DNA of 5,712 nt from an uncultured Collinsella sp. (GTDB lineage Bacteria; Actinomycetota; Coriobacteriia; Coriobacteriales; Coriobacteriaceae): positions 1-5,712 of the forward strand of contig CABUUK010000071.1 of assembly GCA_902494765.1 (NCBI GenBank), given 5' to 3'. This document shows, piece after piece, positions 1 to 5,473 of this stretch. Under the pieces are notes generated by a model. That model searched no databases, was not told the origin of the DNA, and saw only the letters and a program-made list of their open reading frames with translations. The stretch's first letter is position 1; every line of letters begins with the position of its first letter. The position numbers and the translations under genes were made by a program.

Positions 1-266
1 CCCGCCACGAGACCGACGGACGCGGCATACAGCCACCACTTCCAAGGGGCAAGCCACGCACAAGATTGAGCCAGCACAACGAATACCGCCGCCGCAACGG
101 GAATGGCCCATAGCAGCCCGACCGCCGACGCCTGCTCCCTCAGCAGCGCATCAGCGGCCACGTTGAGCACCAAGGCGCAGCTCATGCACATGCCGGCACA
201 CAGGGCCATCGTCCATGGCATCAGGGGCCGCGGAGGCATCACATGTTCGCGCTCGGTCGCACTCAT
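1..266 (-). CDS. comEC: ComEC, competence DNA-channel protein, N-terminal part (cut by window edge)
   Basis: Only the first 88 codons lie in the window; the frame runs off position 1 without a stop. The ATG overlaps the comEA stop as ATGA, which implies translational coupling, and I see no Shine-Dalgarno sequence of its own. The visible protein begins with a short polar stretch (MSATEREHVMPPRP). Hydrophobic segments follow at about residues 17-36 and 49-67, and a third starts near residue 78 after a Trp-rich turn (PWKWW). A run of N-terminal membrane helices fits ComEC, the inner-membrane channel that takes single-stranded DNA into the cytoplasm during transformation. The competence domain and any C-terminal metallo-beta-lactamase-like domain lie outside the window. 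The identification rests mainly on position directly after comEA and on the membrane profile, since no catalytic motif is visible. Confidence 0.8.
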   Translation of the reverse strand, partial: MSATEREHVMPPRPLMPWTMALCAGMCMSCALVLNVAADALLREQASAVGLLWAIPVAAAVFVVLAQSCAWLAPWKWWLYAASVGLVA

Positions 267-976
267 ACGCAGATGCAATCTTTGATTTTGGCTAGCTTCT
301 TCTCGCCGATTCCCGACACACGCATCAGATCGTCAACCGAGGCAAAAGCACCGTTCTTTGTCCGCTCATCGATAATCGACCGGGCCATGGAGGGACCGAT
401 GCCCGAAAGCGTCTGTAGCTCTGCCGAGCTTGCCGTATTAATGTTTACTAGGCCTGTTGCGCTACTCACGCCCGATGACGCGGAAGCCCCACCATCAACA
501 TCGGCTTCCGCAATGGGCGCCTGCTGCTCCCCTTCCGTTGGAACGTGGATTTTTTGTCCATCGACGACCTTGGATGCCCGATTGAGCCCCGTAACGTCTG
601 CCTCGGGCGCCAGCCCGCCGGCGGCATCAATCGCCTGAGCCACCCGCGCGCCGTCCTTGAGACGATATACACCGGGCGACACAACGGCGCCATCGACATC
701 GACATAGACCTCTGCCGCGGCAGAAGCCTTAGTCGAAGAACCTTCGGATGTCTTTCCGCTCGAGGCATCACTGGATCCCGGCTCCACCAACGAGCCCGAA
801 CCGTCAGTGCGCTCAAACGACACGGCGCCGGCACCGCCGCCAAGGTTCGCCATCGCCAAGCCGCTCGACATCGCAATGACGACCAGTATCGCCATCACCA
901 CTGCCTTATGACCGAGCAGCTTGTCCGCCAAGCGGTCCATCTTTTTGACCCGTTCGTGTTGTTCGCGCTGCGCCAT
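263..976 (-). CDS. comEA: ComEA-type competence protein, membrane-anchored DNA receptor (SLBB + helix-hairpin-helix)
   Basis: The protein has 237 residues. A cytoplasmic basic N-terminus is followed by one membrane helix at about 25-43. Next comes a low-complexity Ser/Gly/Thr linker at about 46-88, then an SLBB-type domain at about 89-147 (VYVDVDGAVVSPGVYRL, AAGGL). A second Ala/Ser/Gly linker leads to a C-terminal helix-hairpin-helix pair at 176-235, beginning LVNINTASSAEL with hairpins LSGIGPSMA and VSGIGEKKL. This is the standard ComEA layout: a surface receptor that binds double-stranded DNA and hands it to ComEC, which follows directly. I chose the ATG at 976 because GGGAGG lies 7 bases upstream (984-989). 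The frame stays open to 1054, but the extra 26 residues would span this ribosome site and look non-coding. The last five residues, CICV after Asp, carry two cysteines that I would not expect from the family. Confidence 0.93.
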   Translation of the reverse strand: MAQREQHERVKKMDRLADKLLGHKAVVMAILVVIAMSSGLAMANLGGGAGAVSFERTDGSGSLVEPGSSDASSGKTSEGSSTKASAAAEVYVDVDGAVVSPGVYRLKDGARVAQAIDAAGGLAPEADVTGLNRASKVVDGQKIHVPTEGEQQAPIAEADVDGGASASSGVSSATGLVNINTASSAELQTLSGIGPSMARSIIDERTKNGAFASVDDLMRVSGIGEKKLAKIKDCICV

Positions 977-983
977 AGCAAAA

Positions 984-989
984 CCTCCC
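984..989 (-). promoter_or_regulatory. Ribosome binding site of comEA
   Basis: On the minus strand GGGAGG is followed by seven bases (TTTTGCT) and the ATG at 976. It decides the start: the longer in-frame candidate at 1054 would place this site inside coding sequence. Confidence 0.85.
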
Positions 990-1033
990 AACACCATCGT
1001 GTCAGGAAAGGAGCCCTGTAACAGCCACGCCCC

Positions 1034-1074
1034 AAAACCGGTTTTAGCGGTCAAACCAAAAGCCGACCAAAACC
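1034..1074. promoter_or_regulatory. AAAACC/GGTTTT palindrome and inverted repeat upstream of comEA
   Basis: Positions 1034-1045 are a 12-bp perfect palindrome, AAAACCGGTTTT. Its right half (GGTTTT, 1040-1045), together with GGTC at 1049-1052, pairs with GACC (1065-1068) and AAAACC (1069-1074). This forms a second inverted repeat with a 3-base bulge (1046-1048) and a 12-base loop, and one half-site is shared by both structures. The cluster ends 58 bases before the comEA start. A -35-like TTGACC on the minus strand (1049-1054) lies inside it, but I find no convincing -10 at the right distance. A role as operator or promoter region of comEA-comEC is inferred only from position and symmetry. Confidence 0.35.
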
Positions 1075-1149
1075 TTGCACAAATCCGTCCATTTATTCAG
1101 GCACACGTCAGCAAATGAACACTTAGCCACAAAATGCCCAGATAGCAAA

Positions 1150-1179
1150 AGACCGACGATGCAGACGCATCGTCGGTCT
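1150..1179 (-). terminator. Rho-independent terminator after thiI
   Basis: A perfect 13-bp stem (AGACCGACGATGC paired with its complement) encloses a 4-base loop. It starts 10 bases after the thiI stop codon. On the minus strand the 3' arm ends TCT and is followed by TTT, giving a short U-rich tail (UCUUUU) before GC returns. On the plus strand the tail is AUGCACAAA, so the minus-strand direction fits better. It separates the mihF-gmk-rpoZ-thiI unit from comEA-comEC. The U-tract is modest, so some readthrough is possible. Confidence 0.8.
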
Positions 1180-1189
1180 ATGCACAAAT

Positions 1190-2434
1190 TTACTCGTGAT
1201 CTTGGTAAATCTCACGCGGAGCAAGCTCCGAATGTTTGCGTTTTAAGGTCTTAGGGGCCTTATACGTGTTGCTCTCAAAGTCGATGTACTCGGTCTGCTT
1301 GAGCAGGCGCTCGATCATCTCCTCGTGATCGAACAACTCCCAGGCCTCATGCACGGCATCGAGTTTAGCGTGCGTCTCGGGACGGCGCGGCATAAACAGC
1401 GTGCAGCAGTCGGGAGCGGCCTCAGTGGAGATATCGAACGTACCGATCTCCTCGGCGCGCGCGATGATCTCCTGCTTATCCGAACCGATGAGAGGGCGGA
1501 ACACGGGGATCTTCACGGCCTCGTTGACGGCCATGATATTCTCAAGCGTTTGGGAGGCAACCTGCCCAAGCGATTCGCCCGTAACGATGGCCTTGGCACC
1601 CTCGATGTGCGCAATGCGCTCAGCAACCGAATACATAATGCGGCGATACATGATCACGCGCAGGTTGCTGGGACAGGTGACCGAAATCTCACGCTGGCAG
1701 TCGCCAAACGGCACTACGTACAGTCGGCCGATCTGGACACCCGGCTCAAGCGCACGGATGATGTCCTGCACCAAATACTCGCTCGTATCGGGCGTCTGCG
1801 GACGACCGGAGAAATGTACCGGCACGCACACCGCGCCGCGACGCGCGAGCATCCAGGTCGCCACCGGAGAATCGATACCCGAAGAAAGCAGCGTCACGAC
1901 CTTGTCGGCAGACCCCACCGGAAGACCACCCACGCCGCGCTCAGAGCGCGCATACACATAGACGCTACCCTGGACCACCAGCACGTGCACCATAGCGTCA
2001 GGATCGTGCATCTGGACCTTTTTATCGGGGAAGGCCTCACACAGCACCTCACCCACCTGACGATTGATGTCAATCGAGGTAAGCTCATAGTCAGTATTGG
2101 AGCGCTTGGCGTGCACCTTAAAAGAATCGAAGGAACCAAACTCGCGCAGCGCCTTCACGGCGGCGGCGCAGTACTCCTGCGAGTCGCGGTTGGTGTGATA
2201 CGCCAAAGACACACGTGCAACGCCGGGAACGGTGCGAATGACACGCGCCGCCTCATCGGCCTGATGCTCGTTAAAGGTCACGAGGATATAACCGGAAATT
2301 CGAGACACGGCATTCACGGAAAAGGCGGCCAAGGCCGCCTTGATGTTATCCATGAGGATATGCTCAAAATGTGCGCGGTTCTTACCCTTCAGTCCAACCT
2401 CGTGATAGTGGACCAGGCAGACGCGAGCCGCCAT
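1190..2434 (-). CDS. thiI: ThiI, tRNA 4-thiouridine synthase (tRNA sulfurtransferase), no rhodanese domain
   Basis: The protein has 414 residues. Domain order is an N-terminal ferredoxin-like domain (start HYHEVGLKGKNR), a THUMP RNA-binding domain at about 60-165 (KRSNTDYELTSIDINRQVGE), then an adenylating PP-loop domain from about 178. The loop reads SSGIDSP at 184-190, and TGESLGQVASQT follows at 285-296. The DCC motif at 342-344 lies in the family's usual C-terminal stretch of the catalytic domain. The family uses ATP and sulfur from a cysteine desulfurase to make 4-thiouridine at position 8 of tRNA; some members also serve thiamine thiazole synthesis. The E. coli enzyme (482 residues) has an extra rhodanese domain. 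This one lacks it, as in Bacillus. The usual SGGxDS loop has Ser for the first Gly here, while the Asp is kept. The ATG directly abuts the rpoZ stop (TAAATG) with no strong ribosome site, suggesting translational coupling. Confidence 0.94.
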   Translation of the reverse strand: MAARVCLVHYHEVGLKGKNRAHFEHILMDNIKAALAAFSVNAVSRISGYILVTFNEHQADEAARVIRTVPGVARVSLAYHTNRDSQEYCAAAVKALREFGSFDSFKVHAKRSNTDYELTSIDINRQVGEVLCEAFPDKKVQMHDPDAMVHVLVVQGSVYVYARSERGVGGLPVGSADKVVTLLSSGIDSPVATWMLARRGAVCVPVHFSGRPQTPDTSEYLVQDIIRALEPGVQIGRLYVVPFGDCQREISVTCPSNLRVIMYRRIMYSVAERIAHIEGAKAIVTGESLGQVASQTLENIMAVNEAVKIPVFRPLIGSDKQEIIARAEEIGTFDISTEAAPDCCTLFMPRRPETHAKLDAVHEAWELFDHEEMIERLLKQTEYIDFESNTYKAPKTLKRKHSELAPREIYQDHE

Positions 2435-2716
2435 TTAGGCTTCAGCAACCTTGTGGCCGAGCGCCTTCTCGTAACGGGCCTCGTCGTAAGAGATGTCGCC
2501 GTCGACAATCTCGTCCATAGCCATCGAGATGGTATCGGCACCGGAAAGCCCGATGGTGATGTCATCGACATCCTGGACGGCAAGCACGCGATTGTGCTGG
2601 CCACGCAGCATGCTATTGATGTCGCAGGCGCGCTTGGAGGCAAGCGAAGCGAGCAGGAAGCGGTTGTGATCGGTCTTCTCCAGAAGATCGTCAATGCAAG
2701 GCTTTACAACGGACAC
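2435..2716 (-). CDS. rpoZ: RNA polymerase omega subunit
   Basis: The protein has 93 residues. The N-terminal half carries the omega core pattern, PCIDDLLEKTDHNRFLLASL followed directly by the conserved ASKRA at 25-30. It continues with NSMLRG and an acidic C-terminal half (VQDVDDI, EIVDGDISYDEA). Omega binds the beta-prime subunit and helps assemble and stabilise RNA polymerase. In many bacteria it also forms part of a ppGpp site, which I cannot judge here. The start is GTG, five bases after the gmk stop. AAAGGA about ten bases upstream, within the last gmk codons, is the best ribosome site. The gmk-rpoZ pairing is common across bacteria and strongly supports the call for a protein this small. 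Confidence 0.92.
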   Translation of the reverse strand: MSVVKPCIDDLLEKTDHNRFLLASLASKRACDINSMLRGQHNRVLAVQDVDDITIGLSGADTISMAMDEIVDGDISYDEARYEKALGHKVAEA

Positions 2717-2721
2717 GGACC

Positions 2722-3291
2722 TCAGATCCTTTCATGCATATCGAGAACGCGAACGAGTTCATCGGTCGCGCGGTCGAGATCGTCATTAACCACGACGTCG
2801 TCGTAGCGGTCGGCAAGGGCAAGCTCATCGGCGGCGTTTGCCATACGCAGCTCAATCGTCTCGGGCGTCTCGGTACCGCGACCGACTAGACGCTCGCGAA
2901 GCACCTCAAGCGAAGGCGGCTTGATAAAGATCAGCACGGCCTCGGGGAAACGCTCCTTCACCTGCAGGGCGCCCTGGACATCGATCTCCAAAATCAGAGA
3001 CGCGCCCGAGGCGAGCTTGGATGTGACCTCGCTCACCAACGTGCCGTAGCAGTTACCGTGGACCTCGGCCCACTCAACAAACTCACCGTTTGCCACGCGG
3101 CGGTCGAACTCCTCGCGCGTCAGAAAAAAGTAGTTGACGCCGTCGACCTCACCTTTACGTGGTGCTCGCGTGGTAGCCGAAACCGTCAGGCCCAGGTTCG
3201 AGCGGCGCTCGCGCACACGAGTGACGAGCGTACCCTTGCCTGCGCCTGACGGTCCAGAAATCACAAAGAGCTTGGAATCCTGAGCGCTCAC
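2722..3291 (-). CDS. gmk: Guanylate kinase
   Basis: The protein has 189 residues, slightly compact for the family (about 190-210). It converts GMP and ATP to GDP and ADP in the cytoplasm, an essential step of guanine nucleotide synthesis. The P-loop is GPSGAGKGT at 13-21. The GMP-binding segment runs from S38 to Y54 (SATTRAPRKGEVDG then NYFF). FVEWAEVHGNCYGT at 71-84 and LILEIDVQGA at 99-108 give the remaining substrate and Walker B regions. The arginine-rich lid follows (RGTETPETIELRM, 138-150), and VVVNDDL at 166-172 is also typical. The GTG start directly follows the TAA of mihF (TAAGTG) with no clear ribosome site, so translation is probably coupled to mihF. No motif is missing. Confidence 0.96.
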   Translation of the reverse strand: MSAQDSKLFVISGPSGAGKGTLVTRVRERRSNLGLTVSATTRAPRKGEVDGVNYFFLTREEFDRRVANGEFVEWAEVHGNCYGTLVSEVTSKLASGASLILEIDVQGALQVKERFPEAVLIFIKPPSLEVLRERLVGRGTETPETIELRMANAADELALADRYDDVVVNDDLDRATDELVRVLDMHERI

Positions 3292-3600
3292 TTATTTGGT
3301 CAGCTGCTCGAGGAGCTGCTCGCGCTGACGGACGCCGAGGCCCTGGACGCGACGGGTAGCGGAGATACCGAGCTCCTCCATGATCTTGGCGGCCTTGGCC
3401 TTGCCATAACCAGGGAGAGACTCGATGAGGGTGGAAACCTTCATGCGGGAAGCGATGGGGTCATCGGAGTTGAGCACGGACTCGAGGGACTTCTCGCCCT
3501 TCTTGATCTGCTCGCGAAGCTCAGCGCGGGCGTGACGTGCGGCAGCAGCCTTCTCAAGAGCCTGCTTGCGCTGCTCATCGGTAAGCTGAGGGAGTGCCAT
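3292..3600 (-). CDS. mihF: Actinobacterial integration host factor (mIHF family nucleoid protein)
   Basis: The protein has 102 residues, beginning MALPQLTDEQRKQALEKAAA, the hallmark N-terminus of the mycobacterial and Streptomyces IHF family. A basic helix (about 12-34) is followed by a helix-two-turns-helix-like DNA-binding segment at about 62-79 (LPGYGKAKAAKIMEELGI) and the conserved TRRVQGLGVRQR at 82-93. The family is unrelated to E. coli IHF. It binds and bends or compacts DNA with little sequence preference and has pleiotropic effects on gene expression. I chose the ATG at 3600 because GGAGGT lies 4 bases upstream. An in-frame TTG at 3612 overlaps that ribosome site and would add only four residues. 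The gene heads the mihF-gmk-rpoZ-thiI unit, and the pyrF-mihF-gmk-rpoZ neighbourhood matches other Actinobacteria such as Mycobacterium. Confidence 0.95.
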   Translation of the reverse strand: MALPQLTDEQRKQALEKAAAARHARAELREQIKKGEKSLESVLNSDDPIASRMKVSTLIESLPGYGKAKAAKIMEELGISATRRVQGLGVRQREQLLEQLTK

Positions 3601-3604
3601 TCGT

Positions 3605-3610
3605 ACCTCC
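3605..3610 (-). promoter_or_regulatory. Ribosome binding site of mihF
   Basis: The minus strand reads GGAGGT, then ACGA, then the ATG at 3600. This strong site fixes the mihF start and excludes the TTG at 3612, whose own codons overlap it. Confidence 0.88.
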
Positions 3611-3638
3611 AAATAGTTGGGTTATATCTGATTCAATA

Positions 3639-3677
3639 ATTGGCATTTTAGCACGTAGAACGTACAAAATGCCCAAT
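3639..3677 (-). promoter_or_regulatory. Candidate mihF promoter (extended -10) inside an inverted repeat
   Basis: On the minus strand TGCTAAAAT (3645-3653) matches an extended -10 element (TGn plus TAAAAT). It would start transcription near 3637, leaving a leader of about 37 bases before mihF. No good -35 is seen: TTGGGC lies 20 bases upstream of the hexamer, too far for standard spacing. The whole region is an inverted repeat. ATTGGCATTTT (3639-3649) mirrors AAAATGCCCAAT (3666-3677) with one extra base. The inner segment GTACGT-TCT-ACGTGC on the minus strand continues the pairing with one G-U wobble and one bulge. An operator over the promoter, possibly autoregulatory, is an inference. A leader hairpin from an upstream start is the alternative. 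Confidence 0.5.
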
Positions 3678-3736
3678 CGCGGCTCCATAGGTTAGACGAT
3701 ACCCGCAAAAAGTGCAATATACTGCGCCCAAAGTTA

Positions 3737-3794
3737 AGCCCCTGACCTGCGATTCCACACAAAGGATGGGAAAGTTTACGCAGGCACAGGGGCT
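3737..3794. other. Long imperfect hairpin between pyrF and mihF
   Basis: AGCCCCTG (3737-3744) pairs with CAGGGGCT (3787-3794), and CCTGCG (3746-3751) pairs with CGCAGG (3779-3784). The two helices are separated by a small internal loop of one base against two. The 27-base interior (3752-3778) contains TTCC and GGAA segments that could form a third short helix. On the minus strand it lies 45 bases after the pyrF stop and is followed by TTAACTTTGGG; on the plus strand it is followed by ATTTTGTG. Neither tail is a strong U-tract. It may be the 3' end of the pyr transcript, a small structured RNA or a dispersed intergenic element. I do not recognise it as a known riboswitch. Confidence 0.6.
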
Positions 3795-3839
3795 ATTTTG
3801 TGCTAATGAGACCCAAAAGTGGTGACTTAGGGGAATCTT

Positions 3840-4556
3840 TTACGCGACGTTTTCGACCAGCTCGGCGACGATGGCGTCAAAGGCGGCAACCGGATCGTCG
3901 GCACCAGTGATGGGACGGCCCACCACAATGTGGCTTGCGCCTCGCTCGATAGCCTGGGAAGGCGTCGCCACGCGAGACTGGTCGCCTAAGGCGGCACCCA
4001 CCGGACGCACACCCGGAGTCACGATCAGGGCATCAGGACCCAGCAGCTCACGCATGTCGTGAGCCTCCATCGGCGAGCACACAATGCCATCGATGCCGTT
4101 GGCCTGAGCGAGCTTTGCCAGGCGGGCGGCCTCCTCGGCCACGGGCGACTCGACGCCGATCTCGCTCAAGGCATCCTGATTCATGCTCGTGAGCACGGTG
4201 ATGGCGACGAGCTTGGCGCGGTCCTCGCGCGCCTCCTCGGCACCCTCGCGGCAGGCAGCGAGCATGGCGCCCGAACCCAAGCCGTGAACCGAGAGCAGGT
4301 CGGCACCGGCAAGCGAGGCCGAACGGGCGGCACCGCGAACCTGATGCGGAATATCATGGAACTTAAGGTCAAGGAAGACCTTAAAGCCCAGGTCCTTAAA
4401 GGTCTTGACGATCTCGGGGCCCTCAGCGTAATAGAGCGTCATACCAACCTTAAGCCAGGCGGCATGGCCCGAAAGCTCGTGGGCGAGCTCGAGCGCACGC
4501 TCACGATCGCAGTCGAGGGCGACGATTACGCGGTCGCGGGCATCGGTCTCTAGCAT
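3840..4556 (-). CDS. pyrF: Orotidine 5'-phosphate decarboxylase
   Basis: The protein has 238 residues, the usual length for the short bacterial form. It decarboxylates OMP to UMP, the last step of de novo pyrimidine synthesis. Visible motifs are VALDC at 12-16, LKVG with K36, and the catalytic core DLKFHDIP at 63-70, supplying D63, K65 and D68. ITVLTSM follows at 119-125, TPGVRP at 180-185, and the phosphate-binding VVGRPITGADDP at 211-222. After DIP the E. coli and Bacillus enzymes have Asn-Thr, where this protein has His-Gln, a departure at a usually conserved active-site threonine. The ATG overlaps the pyrD stop by seven bases (ATGCTAG), and AGGTG lies seven bases upstream inside pyrD. Coupled translation with pyrD is therefore likely. 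The gene ends the pyrimidine block. Confidence 0.95.
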   Translation of the reverse strand: MLETDARDRVIVALDCDRERALELAHELSGHAAWLKVGMTLYYAEGPEIVKTFKDLGFKVFLDLKFHDIPHQVRGAARSASLAGADLLSVHGLGSGAMLAACREGAEEAREDRAKLVAITVLTSMNQDALSEIGVESPVAEEAARLAKLAQANGIDGIVCSPMEAHDMRELLGPDALIVTPGVRPVGAALGDQSRVATPSQAIERGASHIVVGRPITGADDPVAAFDAIVAELVENVA

Positions 4557-5473
4557 TCGAAAGCACCTACCAGCTCGTTGATGTCCTTTACGCCCTGGGA
4601 CTCGGCCCAGGCCTCGAGCTCATGCGCGATCTTGAGCGAAGCGCACGGATCGACGAAGTTGGCCATGCCAACCGACACGCAGGTGGCACCGGCCAGGATA
4701 AACTCGGCCGCATCCTCGCCGGTCATGACACCGCCGACACCGTTGATGGGGATATCGACGGCCTGGGCAACCTCCCAGACCATGCGCACGGCGATGTGGT
4801 GGCACAGCGGGCCCGAAAGGCCGCCCTTGGGCTTGGCCACGCGGGACTTGCGGGTATGGACGTCGATGGCCATGCCCTGGATGGAGTTGATAACTGAAAG
4901 GCCGTCGGCACCGGCAGCCTCGAGGGCCCTGGCGATCTCGGCGACGTTGACCGGCGCCATCTTCACGAACAGCGGCTTATCGGTCACCTTACGGCAGGCA
5001 GCCATAACGGAAGAGGCGCCCTCGGGCGTGGAGCCCATGGCGGCACCGCCGGCGGCGATATTAGGGCAGCTCACGTTGATCTCGTAGCCGGCAGCCCAGG
5101 GGCACAGCTCGACATACATCTCGAGCGCGCGGACAAACTCCTCGACGGAGTGACCGGCGACCTGGCAGATGACCTGGCAACCGTCCTTGGAGAGCTGCTC
5201 GAGCCACGGACCAGACTCACGGGCAAAGGCAGCCACGCCAGGGTTCTGAAGGCCCACGGAGTTGATCATGCCGCCCGGGATCTCGGCCATGCGGGGCGCG
5301 GGGTTGCCGGGCCAGGGCTCGGCAGCGCAACCCTTGGTGGTGATGGCGCCCAGCTGGGAAACATCAAAGAAGTTCTGGAACTGCCAACCGTAGCCAAAGG
5401 TACCGGCTGCGGTGTTGATGGGGTTCTGCATCTTGACGCCGCCGAAATCGACGGCCATGTTCACGGTACCCAC
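4550..5473 (-). CDS. pyrD: Dihydroorotate dehydrogenase, class 1B catalytic subunit (PyrD/PyrDB)
   Basis: With the GTG at 5473 the protein has 307 residues. It oxidises dihydroorotate to orotate with FMN and passes electrons to PyrK. Visible motifs, numbered from this start, are NPINTAAGTFGYG at 17-29 and TTKGC at 45-49, then GNPAPRMAEIPGGMINSVGL (56-75), typical of the family. NVSCPN at 133-138 carries the catalytic-base cysteine C135. FVKMAP follows at 169-174, then GLSGPL and the C-terminal FMN site GVGGVMTGEDAAEFILAGA. Cysteine rather than serine as base marks class 1, and the adjacent pyrK marks class 1B. The start is uncertain. The GTG shares one base with the pyrK stop (TAGTG) and has GGTGG seven bases upstream. 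The ATG at 5458 would give 302 residues but has a poorer ribosome site. The longer open frame to 5521 begins with TTG inside pyrK and is rejected. Confidence 0.94.
   Translation of the reverse strand: MGTVNMAVDFGGVKMQNPINTAAGTFGYGWQFQNFFDVSQLGAITTKGCAAEPWPGNPAPRMAEIPGGMINSVGLQNPGVAAFARESGPWLEQLSKDGCQVICQVAGHSVEEFVRALEMYVELCPWAAGYEINVSCPNIAAGGAAMGSTPEGASSVMAACRKVTDKPLFVKMAPVNVAEIARALEAAGADGLSVINSIQGMAIDVHTRKSRVAKPKGGLSGPLCHHIAVRMVWEVAQAVDIPINGVGGVMTGEDAAEFILAGATCVSVGMANFVDPCASLKIAHELEAWAESQGVKDINELVGAFEC

Noticed and set aside
977..1054. An upstream extension of ComEA starting at 1054.
   Set aside because: The extra 26 residues cross the strong GGGAGG ribosome site and the intergenic palindrome region, and the family N-terminus starts shortly before the membrane helix.
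1150..1179. Reading the perfect hairpin as an operator or plus-strand terminator.
   Set aside because: It sits 10 bases after the thiI stop with a U-rich tail only in the minus-strand direction. No plus-strand gene ends here.
1325..2806. A 493-codon open frame on the plus strand, antisense to thiI, rpoZ and part of gmk.
   Set aside because: It spans three well-identified genes on the other strand. Its product is a His/Arg/Asp/Gly-rich composition with no recognisable domain, and I see no ribosome site. Long antisense frames are expected from GC-biased codon use.
3601..3612. A TTG start for mihF at 3612.
   Set aside because: The TTG codon and those after it overlap the GGAGGT ribosome site that serves the ATG at 3600.
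3601..3839. A tRNA, small protein gene or known riboswitch in the pyrF-mihF gap.
   Set aside because: I find no cloverleaf, no short frame with a ribosome site and no consensus core of a riboswitch class I know. Only the hairpin, inverted repeat and promoter candidate remain.
4059..4553. A 164-codon plus-strand open frame opposite pyrF.
   Set aside because: It is a shadow of pyrF codon bias with no motif and no promoter. The same applies to the plus-strand frames opposite pyrD and comEA.
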